From Periconia sp. R9002 (lineage: Eukaryota; Ascomycota; Dothideomycetes; Pleosporales; Periconiaceae): 64,000 nt of DNA. The stretch is from the NCBI GenBank assembly GCA_023627715.1, contig JAMAHW010000077.1, forward strand, positions 62,001-126,000, written 5' to 3'. A program made the position numbers and the translations under genes. Position 1 is the stretch's first letter, and each line of letters opens with the position of its first letter. The notes beneath the pieces were generated by a model that saw only the letters and a list, made by a program, of their open reading frames with translations, was not told the DNA's origin and did not search any database. Of the stretch, positions 46,788-57,345 are shown piece by piece.

Positions 46788-49256
46788 ATGAACTCGAATT
46801 TGCCAGACCACCGCCAGTATGACAACAGTTCTCATCAACCGTACATTGGTAGAGAACAATTTGTCTCTCCCCTTTCAAACTCAAACCTAGAAGCGCAATC
46901 ACAAACTTCCTCAGATTCTTTCCCAAATCCCTCTACGGAGCTAAGGTACGTAACCAACCTTCACACTTGCAACTTCCAATTTTTGGTTGAAAAGATTTGT
47001 AATAGGATTGTAGGCAGACCCTTGAGGAGCATCAAGTCAATATGTTTGGCTTTTCTTCAGTCCTAGGAGTAGGCCTATTTTTTTCTGTAGGTAGAGCAAT
47101 CTTTATGGCAGGTCCTGGTGGAGCAATCTTTGCCTATCTTGTGTCGATAACGGTCATGTGGTATGTATTCTCCACATCGTAGTCGTATTTATCCCTCAAA
47201 ATTTAGCGAAAGGCATAAATTCTTGGAGTTCATTTCCCGTAATGCAGTGCGTTCAGTACTTTTTCGTTACTCATAATGATAATTTAATCAGGTCTGCAAT
47301 GGCAGGGCTGGGGGAGATGACTGCACTGTTCCCAGTCAAAGGACCAATCTTCGAGTTTCCCCGTCGCTTCATAGACGAATCAGTTGGGCTGGCATATGGC
47401 TGGATTGCCTGGTGAGTCCTTTTCTATGCTTTTGAATATATATATACTTCGTATCAGAGTCAAGAATATCTGGATGCTAAATAATACCTCTGAAAATGAC
47501 AGGTTTTCATGGGTTATATCGATGGCTGCTGAGATTGTCTCTATCAGCGGATTCTTCAACTTTCAATTTGACCCAGACTACCTTGGATCGGTCAGTTATC
47601 CGTCAAATACTCTGGAGTGGCGCTTTGGTACAACCACCAGTCCAGCTATATGGGTTGGGTTGTTTCTAACAGTCGTGCTTCTGACTAACCTCGTCCCAAT
47701 CCGTTTACTCGGTCGCATGGAGTACATTTCAGGTTGGATCAAAATTATTTTTCTTATTGGTCTTATATTGCTAAACACAATCCTTAACGCCCGGCAGAAG
47801 TTTCACAGAACACGTTTTTGGACATATGAAAAACCTCTCGGGTTCTCTACGACTCAATTCGTTGTACGAAGTAGCCCCGACCAGACGATCGTATACGAGG
47901 GTGTGTTGGCAAAATTTACATCTTTCTGGTCCGCGATGACAGGTACGGGGAATTATTCAAATAATTTGGCTCTAATTAACTTCGGTTCACAGAAACTCTC
48001 TTCTCAATTATGGGCTGGGAGATGATCTTTCTCACTGCTGCTGAAAACAGGGATTTAAGAAAAACCGAATCCCTCAAGATAGCGACACGGAAGATGTCAC
48101 TTCGGGTGATCATTCTTTACACTCTAGCGACATTTACCGTGGGATTGAATGTTCCGTATGATGACTCCAATCTGGCTGATCTTACTATCAACGGCGCTTC
48201 AGGAGGCCAAAATAGTCCTTTCATTCTGTCTGTGGTCCGAGAGCACATTTCAGGACTTCCTCATGTTTTTAATGCTCTATTCATATTCTCGCCCACTACG
48301 ACGGCAGTGATTAGTCTTTACGCAGCGTCACGAATCTTGCACGCCTTGGCTAGCCTACGAGGTGCTTGGCCTGACTATGCTATGTTCGAAAGCATTCGAT
48401 CACGGCTAGAGCAAACCAGAATGGGGGTTCCCATCAATGCAGTGATTGTGAGCTGGCTTGTGGGATTTGTAGCTTTTCTCGCCGTTAGCTCAGAGGTAGA
48501 CAACCTTGGACGAATGTCTACGGCGGTGGTGGTATGCAGTCTAATCATCTATGCGGTGAATTCTGTCGCATACTTGCAGTTCTATCGACAGATCAACGCA
48601 GCTGCCAAGGGTGAACTGGTAAGAAGCGCTTATTTTGACCTTTACATATCATCGCATATAATAACATGGCCGTTTAGTAAGATACTTTTTTCCAATTCCA
48701 AATCTTCAAAAAATCGGCCACAATATCTGGAATGAACAGTTGCCTTCGCATCTGCGATCTTTTTTCGACAATTTGCTAATGATGCTGCAAAAATAGTGAC
48801 GACGAGTTGAATCTTACTCCTGAGATGCGGACTGCCTACAAGCGCACCGCGCGCCAATATCCATACCGATCTCATTTACAGTGGCTACGTGCAGTATATG
48901 CACTTACAGCATGCGTTCTTTTGGCGGTATTTCAGGGTTGGCGTACTTTGATTAGTCCCATGCAGACAGCGGACTTCATTGCATCCTACATTGCGATTGC
49001 TATATTCATTGTTATCACCATGGCTTACTACGTCAAAGACCGTGGGTTTTCACTGAGAATTAGATCGCATGCAGTCAAGCTTGCCGGATTGGAACTTGTT
49101 GGGCCCATAGTCGTGAGTAGTGACATCGTTCGGAAGCCTTGCAAGGTTTGCGGAACGAGGCATCGGAGAGGGCATCTGAGACTTCCCGATAAACAGCTTT
49201 TCACGCGTTTAAATTTTGCAGCATTTGCAGAGTGGGTGTGGACATGGGTGAAATAG
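46788..49256 (+). CDS. Amino-acid permease (APC superfamily)
   Basis: Exons 46788-46945, 47014-47160, 47292-47411, 47503-47942, 47993-48618 and 48807-49256 give 646 aa. A polar, Ser/Gln-rich cytosolic N terminus is followed by the first helix with VNMFGFSSVLGVGLFFSVG, then MAGPGGAIFAYLV, AGLGEMTALFPVKGP and further APC helices (about 12). Relatives are plasma-membrane proton symporters for amino acids. The C-terminal tail is Cys/Arg-rich (RKPCKVCGTRHRRG). The last splice is uncertain. The better-looking acceptor (AATAG at 48796) is one base out of phase, so I used GACGAG at 48806, which keeps phase. If neither is used the frame ends at 48735 and loses the last helices. Confidence 0.8.
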
Positions 49257-49837
49257 TCATTTGGATATTCAGAATAGAAGTTCTAATGATAGCGGCGGGA
49301 AAATATCATAATCACCAATTCTGCACGATGGGTCACGCGGAAAAGATTTTTAAAAAAGACTCATTCTTAGATAAAGAACTAGAGAGTCAGCTATTGTTGT
49401 GACCATTGTACTGTTGTTGCACAGCATTGATGCTGTAAGTTGTTGGCAATAAGGCTGTTTGGCGGACGGATCATACCTCAGAAACCGAAAAAGCCTACCT
49501 ATTAGAAGAAAGCTAAAACACTAACCAGGCATTCAACATAGATAGGAATACTCGAACATATACAACATAAGCATGGCTTCCACTGTTAGAAAAATGAATG
49601 TTGAAAACGACGATGTATAGAAAAGAAAATGGTTGAGTGACTTGTATCATCAAAAATATGTGAAGAGTATTTCTACGTAATATATAATAACCATGTAAAA
49701 TGTAGGAGTTGAGGTAAGCTACATTTGATAGTTTACGCCTAGCTACAAGATCAGAAACATAGCGGAAGACTATTATGTCCGTTTAGTATTTCCCCCTCGC
49801 TCCAATTCTACATTCTAGCGCGCCTTTATATATCCTT
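49257..49837. other. Convergent intergenic region
   Basis: 0.58 kb between tail-to-tail transporter genes; AT-rich, no gene seen. Confidence 0.45.
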
Positions 49838-51553
49838 TTATGTTGCTCGCTTTCTGTCTCTGTGCAGAAGAACTTGAATAGCAGCGGTATGGAATATTTG
49901 AAGTACTTGTAGAACAATCACCCAAGTGTACCCCTTCCGAGCGGCAGGGAAATCCGTTGTTTTCCAAACAAAATTTGGGGCAATAGCTTGCACAACGTAG
50001 GCAAAGTCATTACCGGCAGCTACAAGCAGTGCCCTTTTCTCCGTATCATCAGAGCAGATTTCATTGATCCAGGAAAGAATAAGAGGGCCTGCCCCACTGC
50101 CGAGGTCACTGACCCAATACAGAATCTTGCGACCCTCCACATCGGAGTACAGAGGCATCTGCCTCAGCGCAATGGCAAACGCGAGAGTCATGATGGCCCC
50201 GACATAGATAAATGGCCAACGAGCGCCTCGGCACGGACCGTCAGAAAGCCATCCCCATATTAGAGCCATTATGATAAACAAACCCGTTGATAGTAGTGGT
50301 AGGTTGTTGATCTGAGGTACTGAAAAATGCAGGCCGGGAACGGGATAGGGTTTCACGTTGAAACTTTTCAACCAGTAGCCCATAGCTGGCTGGTAATTTG
50401 CGTTGTTCCAGATGATATAGGAAAGAGGCAACATCCATGTATGCCAACTAGAGAGGAGGCGTTTCACCTTGGCACGGCTCCATGGTTCTTTTCCAGCTCG
50501 TCCGATAACTTTCATACGGTTCATTGAAAGCTCGTGCTCCGCTTCTGTCGTCCACCATGTTTTCGTACCGGACTGAGGCATGTTAGGGAAGAATAAGAAT
50601 CCGAGCAATGCGATTGGTAGCGTGATGATTCCGTCCACTATAAACAACCATCGCCAACCTGCACGGCCGTGAACGCCGCCAAGATTGGTGTAGGCCGCTG
50701 CTTGAAGGAAGCCGCTAAACATTTTCCCAACTGATCCGGCAAGCCAGAAGACCATTGCTCGTTTACCGAGCTCCTGGGGTGTGTACCACGACCCCAGGAG
50801 GTAATGGATGCCCGGGTAGAAACCTGATCTATTCGCAGTCAGTCGGATTGCATATCTCAAGTTTTTCTTGTGCGAACATACTCGAACAATCCCACAAGAA
50901 AGCGCAAAGCATACAACTCCTTGGCAGTTCTTACGGGCGCAGTGCAGAAGGTAGCAATACCCCAGCACACTTCGAGCTATATGGCATGATGAGCATGTGA
51001 TCGGCCTTCGATTCGTCTTGACTTACAGATGGGATGACCCAGCGTGGTGACACGCGTGTCAACAGAAGGTTAACTGGAATCTGCCCTATCACATATCCCA
51101 CCGTCCATATAGAAACGCTTGTCACCAGTTCGTTGCCGTGCATCTCGAGATCTTCCTTCATGCCACTAAGGAAAGCATTGTTGACGTTGTTCTGGTCTAG
51201 GTTCTTGAGAAAATATCCCAACTATACAAGTTGGTCAGTACAGCGGTGAAAATTGTGCGATCTTGGTAGTTACCTACTGCAGCGAATGTCAAGACAAAGG
51301 CGTCGACCTTGAAAAGAAGCCATCGTTCTTCACGAGGAAGGTCCCATGTATCCCATAGGTAGCCTTTCCAGGTCTTTACTGGCTTAGCTGCATGATGCTG
51401 CGCACTAATTGTCTGGGATTCAACATCCGAGGAATCAGATTGCACAGTGATTTGAGGCTGACCCATGTCGTCGTCCTCGTCGTCCGAGCAGGATGCTTCG
51501 ATTCTCACGAAACCATGAGCGCCATGCTCACGGCGAAGTAACCTATATACCAT
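49838..51553 (-). CDS. MFS transporter (pantothenate/allantoate-type, anion:cation symporter)
   Basis: Exons 51278-51553, 51027-51221, 50882-50976 and 49838-50828 give 518 aa with consistent phase. Family landmarks: RWLLFKVDAFVLTFAALGYFLKNLDQ is formed across intron 1 (donor GTAGGT), then NNVNNAFLSGMKEDL, GYVIGQIPVNLLLTRV, SGFYPGIHYLLGSWYTP, GRAGWRWLFIVDG. Twelve helices are expected. This is the DAL5/Liz1/Fen2 branch that imports small organic anions such as vitamins, allantoate, dipeptides or sulfonates at the plasma membrane. An acidic Ser-rich N terminus precedes the first helix; translation could also start at Met30 (51466). It shares a 402-bp upstream region with a divergent luciferase-like monooxygenase, suggesting joint control and a shared substrate. 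Confidence 0.88.
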
Positions 51554-51955
51554 GTTTCAAGGCGAGGAGTACATTGTAAATACCTCCCCTGGACTTGCGC
51601 CATATGCATCATCTGTAGGGCGATGGGGGAACTAACGCGATGTTTTGGTGTTGAAGCTTGAAGGGTAAGGTGAGGCAGAGCACGCAATATACCCCACGTA
51701 TTCGCAACGCAGCTACCACACAACCACTGGTGGAAATCCTCACGCGACATCTTATTCGGCCGAGATAGTTGCGATATCTCTCACGACCCAGTCAAACGCC
51801 ATATCAAAGCATCGCTCGTCATTCCTTGGCAGATTGCGCATGTACTGTACAGCCTGTTCATGTTATATTTATGTCTGATCCAGTTCAAAAACAAACGAAA
51901 AATTAAGCTCACAACGCCACTGCTTCTTATCAGTGTATTCGATAGTGTTACAAAA
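51554..51955. promoter_or_regulatory. Shared divergent promoter of transporter and monooxygenase
   Basis: 402 bp between the two start codons, long enough for a bidirectional promoter. No known factor site was recognised with confidence. Confidence 0.5.
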
Positions 51956-53068
51956 ATGCCTACCGAATTCATCAGCGCGACCTTCCCAAACGAGTCCACG
52001 GATATCTACCCACTCCCAGGAGCACCCCTAGACCCTGATTATCTACAACGTTATGCGCGGACGTTGGATGACTACGAATTTAACTACACGCTCGTTCCCT
52101 ATGACTCTTCGTATTTCGATCCTTGGACTGTTGGCGCCACCATAGCTGCTCATACTAAAAAGCTGAAGATTATCATCGCACTTCGACCCAATACGCTGTA
52201 TCCTACCGTAGCTGCAAAGGCTCTTACCACACTCGATCAGTTGAGCAGGGGTCGCGCAGTGGTGCACTTTATCGCAGGCGGAAGCGACGTAGAGCAAGCA
52301 CGCGAAGGTGATTTTCTGACCAAAGAAGAGCGGTATGAAAGATTAGAAGAATACATCAAGATCCTGCGCCGCGCTTGGGATTCCCCTGAAGCTTTCGACT
52401 GGGATGGAAAGTATTACAAATTCAAAGACTTTAGACTACCCGTCCGACCTGTCAACGGCCACACCATACCAGTCTCCGTTGGAGGTTCTTCGAAGGATGC
52501 GTACCGTATTGGAGGCAGTTTGGCTGACATTTTCGGATTATGGGGTGAGCCGCTGAAGGAAACCAAGGAGCAAATCGATGCCATCTATGCCGAGGCAGAG
52601 AAGGCAGGTCGCACTGATCGGCCCCGGATATGGGTAACCTTTCGCCCCATTATTGCGGAGACGGAGGAATTGGCATGGAAGAAGGCACACAAGACCCTTG
52701 AGGCTTTGGAAAACAACAAAACGGCAGGATTGTCTAGAAAACCGATTAGAGATGCCAAGGGGTCAGCTCCACAGAATGTTGGGTCGCAGCGGCTACTAGA
52801 CATTGCCTCACGTGGGGACGTGCAGGATCGCGCACTTTGGTATCCGACGGTGACAGCTACAGGAGCGAGGGGAGCCACAACGGCACTAGTTGGTAGTGCG
52901 CAAACCATTGTGGACTCAATCCTGGACTACGTCGATTTGGGCGCCGAACTCATTTCTATCCGCGGCTACGATAATCTGAATGATGCGATTGATTATGGTC
53001 GCTATATTCTACCGGGGGTCAGGAAAGAATTGGAAAAAAGACACAGTGGTAACGCGAAAGCGGAGTAG
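51956..53068 (+). CDS. Luciferase-like FMN-dependent monooxygenase (SsuD type)
   Basis: Single exon, 370 aa, starting at ATG 51956 (MPTEFISATFPN). Upstream in-frame codons reach another ATG at 51860 but lack family character. The TIM-barrel family signatures are LDDYEFNYTLVPYDSS, ALRPNTLYPTVAAKALTTLD, LSRGRAVVHFIAGG, and the FMN phosphate region PVSVGGSSKDAYRIGG. This matches alkanesulfonate monooxygenase SsuD, which uses FMNH2 and O2 to release sulfite from organosulfonates. Relatives can instead act on other carbon or nitrogen compounds. Needs a separate flavin reductase, not seen nearby. Divergent from the MFS anion transporter, suggesting an uptake-plus-oxidation pair. Cytosolic. Confidence 0.88.
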   Translation: MPTEFISATFPNESTDIYPLPGAPLDPDYLQRYARTLDDYEFNYTLVPYDSSYFDPWTVGATIAAHTKKLKIIIALRPNTLYPTVAAKALTTLDQLSRGRAVVHFIAGGSDVEQAREGDFLTKEERYERLEEYIKILRRAWDSPEAFDWDGKYYKFKDFRLPVRPVNGHTIPVSVGGSSKDAYRIGGSLADIFGLWGEPLKETKEQIDAIYAEAEKAGRTDRPRIWVTFRPIIAETEELAWKKAHKTLEALENNKTAGLSRKPIRDAKGSAPQNVGSQRLLDIASRGDVQDRALWYPTVTATGARGATTALVGSAQTIVDSILDYVDLGAELISIRGYDNLNDAIDYGRYILPGVRKELEKRHSGNAKAE

Positions 53069-54074
53069 TTACGCTGATGTGTATATGTTGTAAATATATC
53101 ATGACTTTCCGCACGGAAAACTCTGCAGTAGCAGATTATTCATACCACTTTAGCCCCTCTAGATAGATTCAATGCGCAGAAATGACAGTATAACGCTCCA
53201 AATATACCTAAATGCTGTTACATCCATGCGGCATAATGCGATCGAGTACCTGTGTAGTTGACGATCAGTTGAGAAACAATCTTCATTGCTTGAAATCCGA
53301 TTGTTAATGAAAACCAGCAGTCCATATCCTGCATATCAAAACCATCTCCAAGGTGTCTGCAAAGTGCAAAGTGTCAACATAAGTGCTAGGGATCGTTGTT
53401 GTGACAGTAAAATGATTCTGTACTAACAAGTCGTCACTTCCCAAGTTGCATACTTGAGCCGCAAAACCTGGATGGTTGACCAACCAATCAATGCTTTTCC
53501 AGCTTCCCCACGTTCATTCCACATTTACTATTTTGTTATGCCGCGGTGCCTTAATAACAATCAAGGTACAGGTTACCATTGCCGGGCTTGGCTTTTCATC
53601 TGGATAAGACGACTTTTCCCCATCAGGGAGAGATCTTCGGGACCGATTGGCCATAGCAACCGGACTTTTTACTTAACTTAATTTGAGTTGTGTGTATTCC
53701 ACCCCCGATATATCACAACGGCAATGGAATTCTAAAAACGCATGATGGGTTTCTATTTTGCGTCTTCGGCGTTATAAAGTGCATCTCAACATCATATACA
53801 ATCTAAATTCGCCCTGCACCAGTGAAAGTATGCAGAGAAAGCAACGAAGAGGGAGAAAATATCTGATACTATTGGTTTGGATGATTCACTTCAATCAATG
53901 TACGATTCAGGATAATTCAAAATGCCATGCTCGTAGGATGATATTCAAATTCGGCAAATCAGTCGGAGAAAGCTCTATGAGCTATAAAGTCTCCGTGAGA
54001 CTCTCTCATTGCGCAGAAGCGTGAACAAACGTCTTCCAAAATCGAATTGTTGTCGAAGGAAGAGACTTACCACG
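53069..54074. other. Intergenic region
   Basis: 1.0 kb between two plus-strand genes; no gene or repeat recognised. Confidence 0.45.
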
Positions 54075-54917
54075 ATGTGGATATCGATTTCAATCCTGGC
54101 ACTCAATTCGTGCGTTTTGACGACCGCCCAGAACGTCACCTGGGTTCGTCCCACGGGAATACCCCCAACTCTTATCCCAATTTCTACGAATCTCAATAGA
54201 TCTTCGACAACCCCTTCTTCGGTTTCCTTTTCATTGGGCGTACCATTCCCCACTGGGACCGTTTCTCTACCACCTGTCTCAGTCCCGACCACTGTTCCTT
54301 TTCCTCCCGTGAACACTACTGTCTCTCCGACCCACGTGTCATTGCCTCCAGCCAACACTACCAGGCCTTCCATCAGTATTCCTATACCATCAGTCAACGG
54401 CACATTCATTCCTACAATCTCCCTTCCCACTCTTCCACCGACATTAAACACAACATCTTCTTTCCCATCGGTTAACACAACTCGCTCGACGCTTACTCTA
54501 CCCCCTCGTCCAACATTCACCCCTACCGGTGGCCCCTTCCCCACTGCACCCACTCTAAGCATTCCACTTCCTCCTTCTCTCTCCATCCCCGCACCGCCTT
54601 TCTTGAACTCCACTTCTGGGTTTTCCATATCCAAACCTACGTTGCCCACCTCATCCAGTGTGGCATGGCCCACTGCTCCTACCGCAACTAGTGGCATACC
54701 ATCCACAACCATCACTACTATTACCATCCCTGGCCCATCCAAACCTACCCCTACACGTACCACCAGCACAAGCCCACCGAAACCGACGCCTACCAACGAC
54801 CCGGGTGACGATGATGATGATGATGACGACGACGGCTGGAACTGGTGGGATTGGTGGGAATGGAAGCATCGCAATGACGATTGGTGGTGGTGGAGTAGTA
54901 AAAGAGACGATCAGTAA
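54075..54917 (+). CDS. Secreted Pro/Thr/Ser-rich protein with Asp-run and Trp-rich tail
   Basis: Single exon, 280 aa from ATG 54075, whose first residues MWISISILALNSCVLTTAQ form a signal peptide; an upstream in-frame ATG (54009) gives a basic start that would spoil it. Residues about 20-240 are almost only Pro, Thr, Ser, Val and Ile with NTT/NGT sites, so heavy O- and N-glycosylation is likely. The end is striking: nine consecutive Asp, then 10 Trp within about 25 residues (GWNWWDWWEWKHRNDDWWWW) and a short basic-acidic finish. No catalytic domain and no clear GPI signal. A cell-wall or matrix protein is inferred. The Asp run is encoded by a GAT/GAC microsatellite, so its length may vary. 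Confidence 0.75.
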   Translation: MWISISILALNSCVLTTAQNVTWVRPTGIPPTLIPISTNLNRSSTTPSSVSFSLGVPFPTGTVSLPPVSVPTTVPFPPVNTTVSPTHVSLPPANTTRPSISIPIPSVNGTFIPTISLPTLPPTLNTTSSFPSVNTTRSTLTLPPRPTFTPTGGPFPTAPTLSIPLPPSLSIPAPPFLNSTSGFSISKPTLPTSSSVAWPTAPTATSGIPSTTITTITIPGPSKPTPTRTTSTSPPKPTPTNDPGDDDDDDDDDGWNWWDWWEWKHRNDDWWWWSSKRDDQ

Positions 54918-55092
54918 GATGATGTTAGTTTAAGAAATGTTTTCACAGTCGCAATCGTTTTAAGTTCCAATCTGTAGAGTCTAGTATAACATACAGTTTT
55001 GGAAGACTAATATCTGTCAAGGATCTACGTATTGGCGCTTCATTGTAGTTATTGCTCCTGAAGTTATAGGTATATAGAAAATCCGAATCAAT

Positions 55093-55211
55093 ACATACGA
55101 CCATAGGACTATGAAAACAGCGCTTCCCGTCTGCTCAGCTGAACTTAAGCATAGTACCGGCAGGTTAGTAGTCAGGTGGGTGACCACTGGCGAATACCTG
55201 CTGTTGTATGT
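55093..55211 (+). rRNA. 5S ribosomal RNA gene (variant)
   Basis: A 119-nt sequence starting ACATACGACCATAGG and ending GCTGTTGTATGT, followed by a T-run (55211-55219) that would end RNA polymerase III transcription. The ends pair as helix I. The internal blocks AACTTAAGC, GGTTAGTAGT, GGTGGGTGACCAC and GCGAATACC follow the fungal 5S pattern, including the pol III internal control region. Helix II reads ACTATG / CATAGT (positions 16-21 and 58-63), different from the GTGTGG/CCACAC I recall for related fungi but fully base-paired. Dispersed single 5S genes are normal in filamentous ascomycetes. Length and pairing argue for an intact gene; a pseudogene is still possible. Confidence 0.88.
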
Positions 55212-55931
55212 TTTTTTTTGGTGTTTTGGTTATCAAATTTTATCGCCCCAATTAGGCCTAGGTAGCTTAGAAAGTACTTGTACTATTCAAAGCGTTTACC
55301 ACTCGTGAATTTTTAATTAATTTTTTGTGAAAGAAAAACTGAAGTCTACTTTGAAGTCTACTTTTGCCTTTACATTCAGCTACGTCAAAATGCTTCTTAA
55401 GGAGTCTCGCAGGGTCATGTAGGCGTTACACACCTCTTAAACGGCCATACACTCGTCAAGGCACGTCAAAAAACAGTTCCTCGTTCACGCCTTAGAGCAA
55501 GGAGAGAGCAGCCTAATCTGTCTGCATTCCTTTGCCTCACCTGTCTCTCTGCCAACCTGGTTATGGAGACCCAGATCTAGAAAATGTTACTGGGCATTTA
55601 TACTGCTTATTTGAGGCTTGCGAACGCTTTTGTCTATCATTTCCTGAGAAAATTTATTAGTGACCCTCTCTCCCTTCTGTATAACCCTTGATGTATTAAC
55701 ATTTATTATTCAACCGCGTCTTAATTCTATTACTTTGACCTGAATAAACCTATGTGCTTTGCTCGTCTATGTCGCCTGTGGTGTTTTGGTATTATTATTA
55801 CGCTTCTTTACACTCCAATCGATACAAGCAAACAGTGCCATCCTGACCTTCTTGGTAATTCGAAGACAGCACCACCGTGACACTGTTCAGCATACGAAAA
55901 TGAACATCATGATACTGCACATCATTCCCGC
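55212..55931. other. Intergenic region with a 12-bp tandem duplication
   Basis: 0.7 kb, AT-rich. GAAGTCTACTTT occurs twice in a row (55341-55364). The sequence looks like decayed repeat DNA but no terminal repeats were found. Confidence 0.4.
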
Positions 55932-57345
55932 TCACTTGCCAAAGCTGCGCTGACTGTCATTCTCCGTTTCTTTGTAGGCGACGTTTTGCACGACACTCTT
56001 AGTGATTTTGATCCCGCTTCCCAAGATCTGTTCCTCACTCTCTGAGTCCCGCAATTGGATGGAGGCCCGTTGGGCTCTTGTTTCATTGAGCTCGTGCAGC
56101 ACCGCCCACTCCTCTTCCCTCCCATTGTATCTCGAATTAGAAGTCGGCCATAGCGTATGGTGATCGTTTGGCGTACGCTCTGGTACAGAGTCACCGCCGA
56201 GATGAAGGACGCGTCGAAGGAGAGGACGAAGAGTGGCGATACAACCCACAATCATACCCACGCCGTTCTCAGCATATCCCCATATTAGAACGTCCGAGAT
56301 ACCAACTAACAACGCGGGTTAGTATTACGTAATGTTAAACAAAAAAAGTCATGCACTAGCTGAGTATTTGCACTTACAAAGATAATCAGTCGAATTGGTC
56401 AGGTTGACAGTATAAACCAGGCGGATACAGGCAGACAGACTTGCTCTACATATCGTATTAGTATTCATTGTCAACGTTATAGTAGTGTAGCCAGCTTACA
56501 AAGCACCGAGACTGAGGATGAGGCCCACAGAGACCTTGGCATTGCGGTTGAGCTGGACGTTCCAGAGAAGTGGGATCGGCCTGCATGATCAGCAATAGAA
56601 ACAGTGCTGCTATCTTTGTTGGAGCTTACAATATAGCACAAAACCAATCCGTGACGATGTTTACCGCCGTGGTAGCGTAATAAATATCGGCAAGAATTGT
56701 AGCAGGATTGCAACTACCGTTTGGGATAGAAGTATCCCATGCATATCTACAAAAAGCCATGTTAGGTATTGAAATACAAAACTGACGAGGTGCTTACTGG
56801 ACAGGCGAGCAATGGAATATGATGTAAAATAATGCGATAAGGTTCATCGTAGTGAACATAGCAGTGATGGTGTATAGACTGTATATGAATATCTTTCTTC
56901 CGGATGCGATTCGCATCAGCATAAAGGAGATGCTCAATTTTATAGGAATGATAGCTCCGCAGTAGAACACCTCGAATAAAAAGAAGAACTAAAGATATTA
57001 GATCGTTTTCGAGGCGCTTGGGATCCTGATTCGACATACCTTGAGGCCTTCGCTCGTTTCAGCTGCAGACAATCTGGATTGATGAACCCCAATCCCTTTG
57101 AAAGAGCCTCCAAGACATGCTACCGTCAATACAGTGAACGGAAGCTATATCGTTAGCGCATTGTATCGTGTACAGTCTTCTAGAAACACACTAACTGTCG
57201 CGAAGCTCATACACCAGTCATCAATTCCCCACGCGCGACTCCAGAGTCTCGTATGAACGCGTAGTCCAAAGACCACATACGCGATAATCGCTAGTGTAAT
57301 CACTGTCCCGGTGACTCTCGGCGAACCGTCACCATAATAAGTCAT
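55932..57345 (-). CDS. Fungal-rhodopsin-domain membrane protein (seven exons)
   Basis: Exons 57196-57345, 57040-57144, 56798-56988, 56630-56746, 56500-56580, 56378-56445 and 55932-56305 give 361 aa; all phases agree and six introns are 49-72 nt. The start is ATG 57343-57345 (MTYYGDGSPRV). Helices and hallmarks: VTGTVITLAIIAYVVFGLRV, the WGIDDWCMSFAT turn, IPIKLSISFMLMRIASGRK, SPVQYAWDTSIPNGSCNPA, IVTDWFCAILPIPLLWNVQ, and ENGVGMIVGCIATLRPLLRR. A Glu/Arg/Ser-rich tail of about 90 residues follows. This is the fourth family member in the window but it differs from the others in intron positions and loop motifs. Predicted plasma-membrane sensor; ligand unknown. Confidence 0.88.

Noticed and set aside
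55212..55931. Possible decayed DNA transposon next to the 5S gene
   Set aside because: No terminal inverted repeats or transposase motif could be identified by eye.
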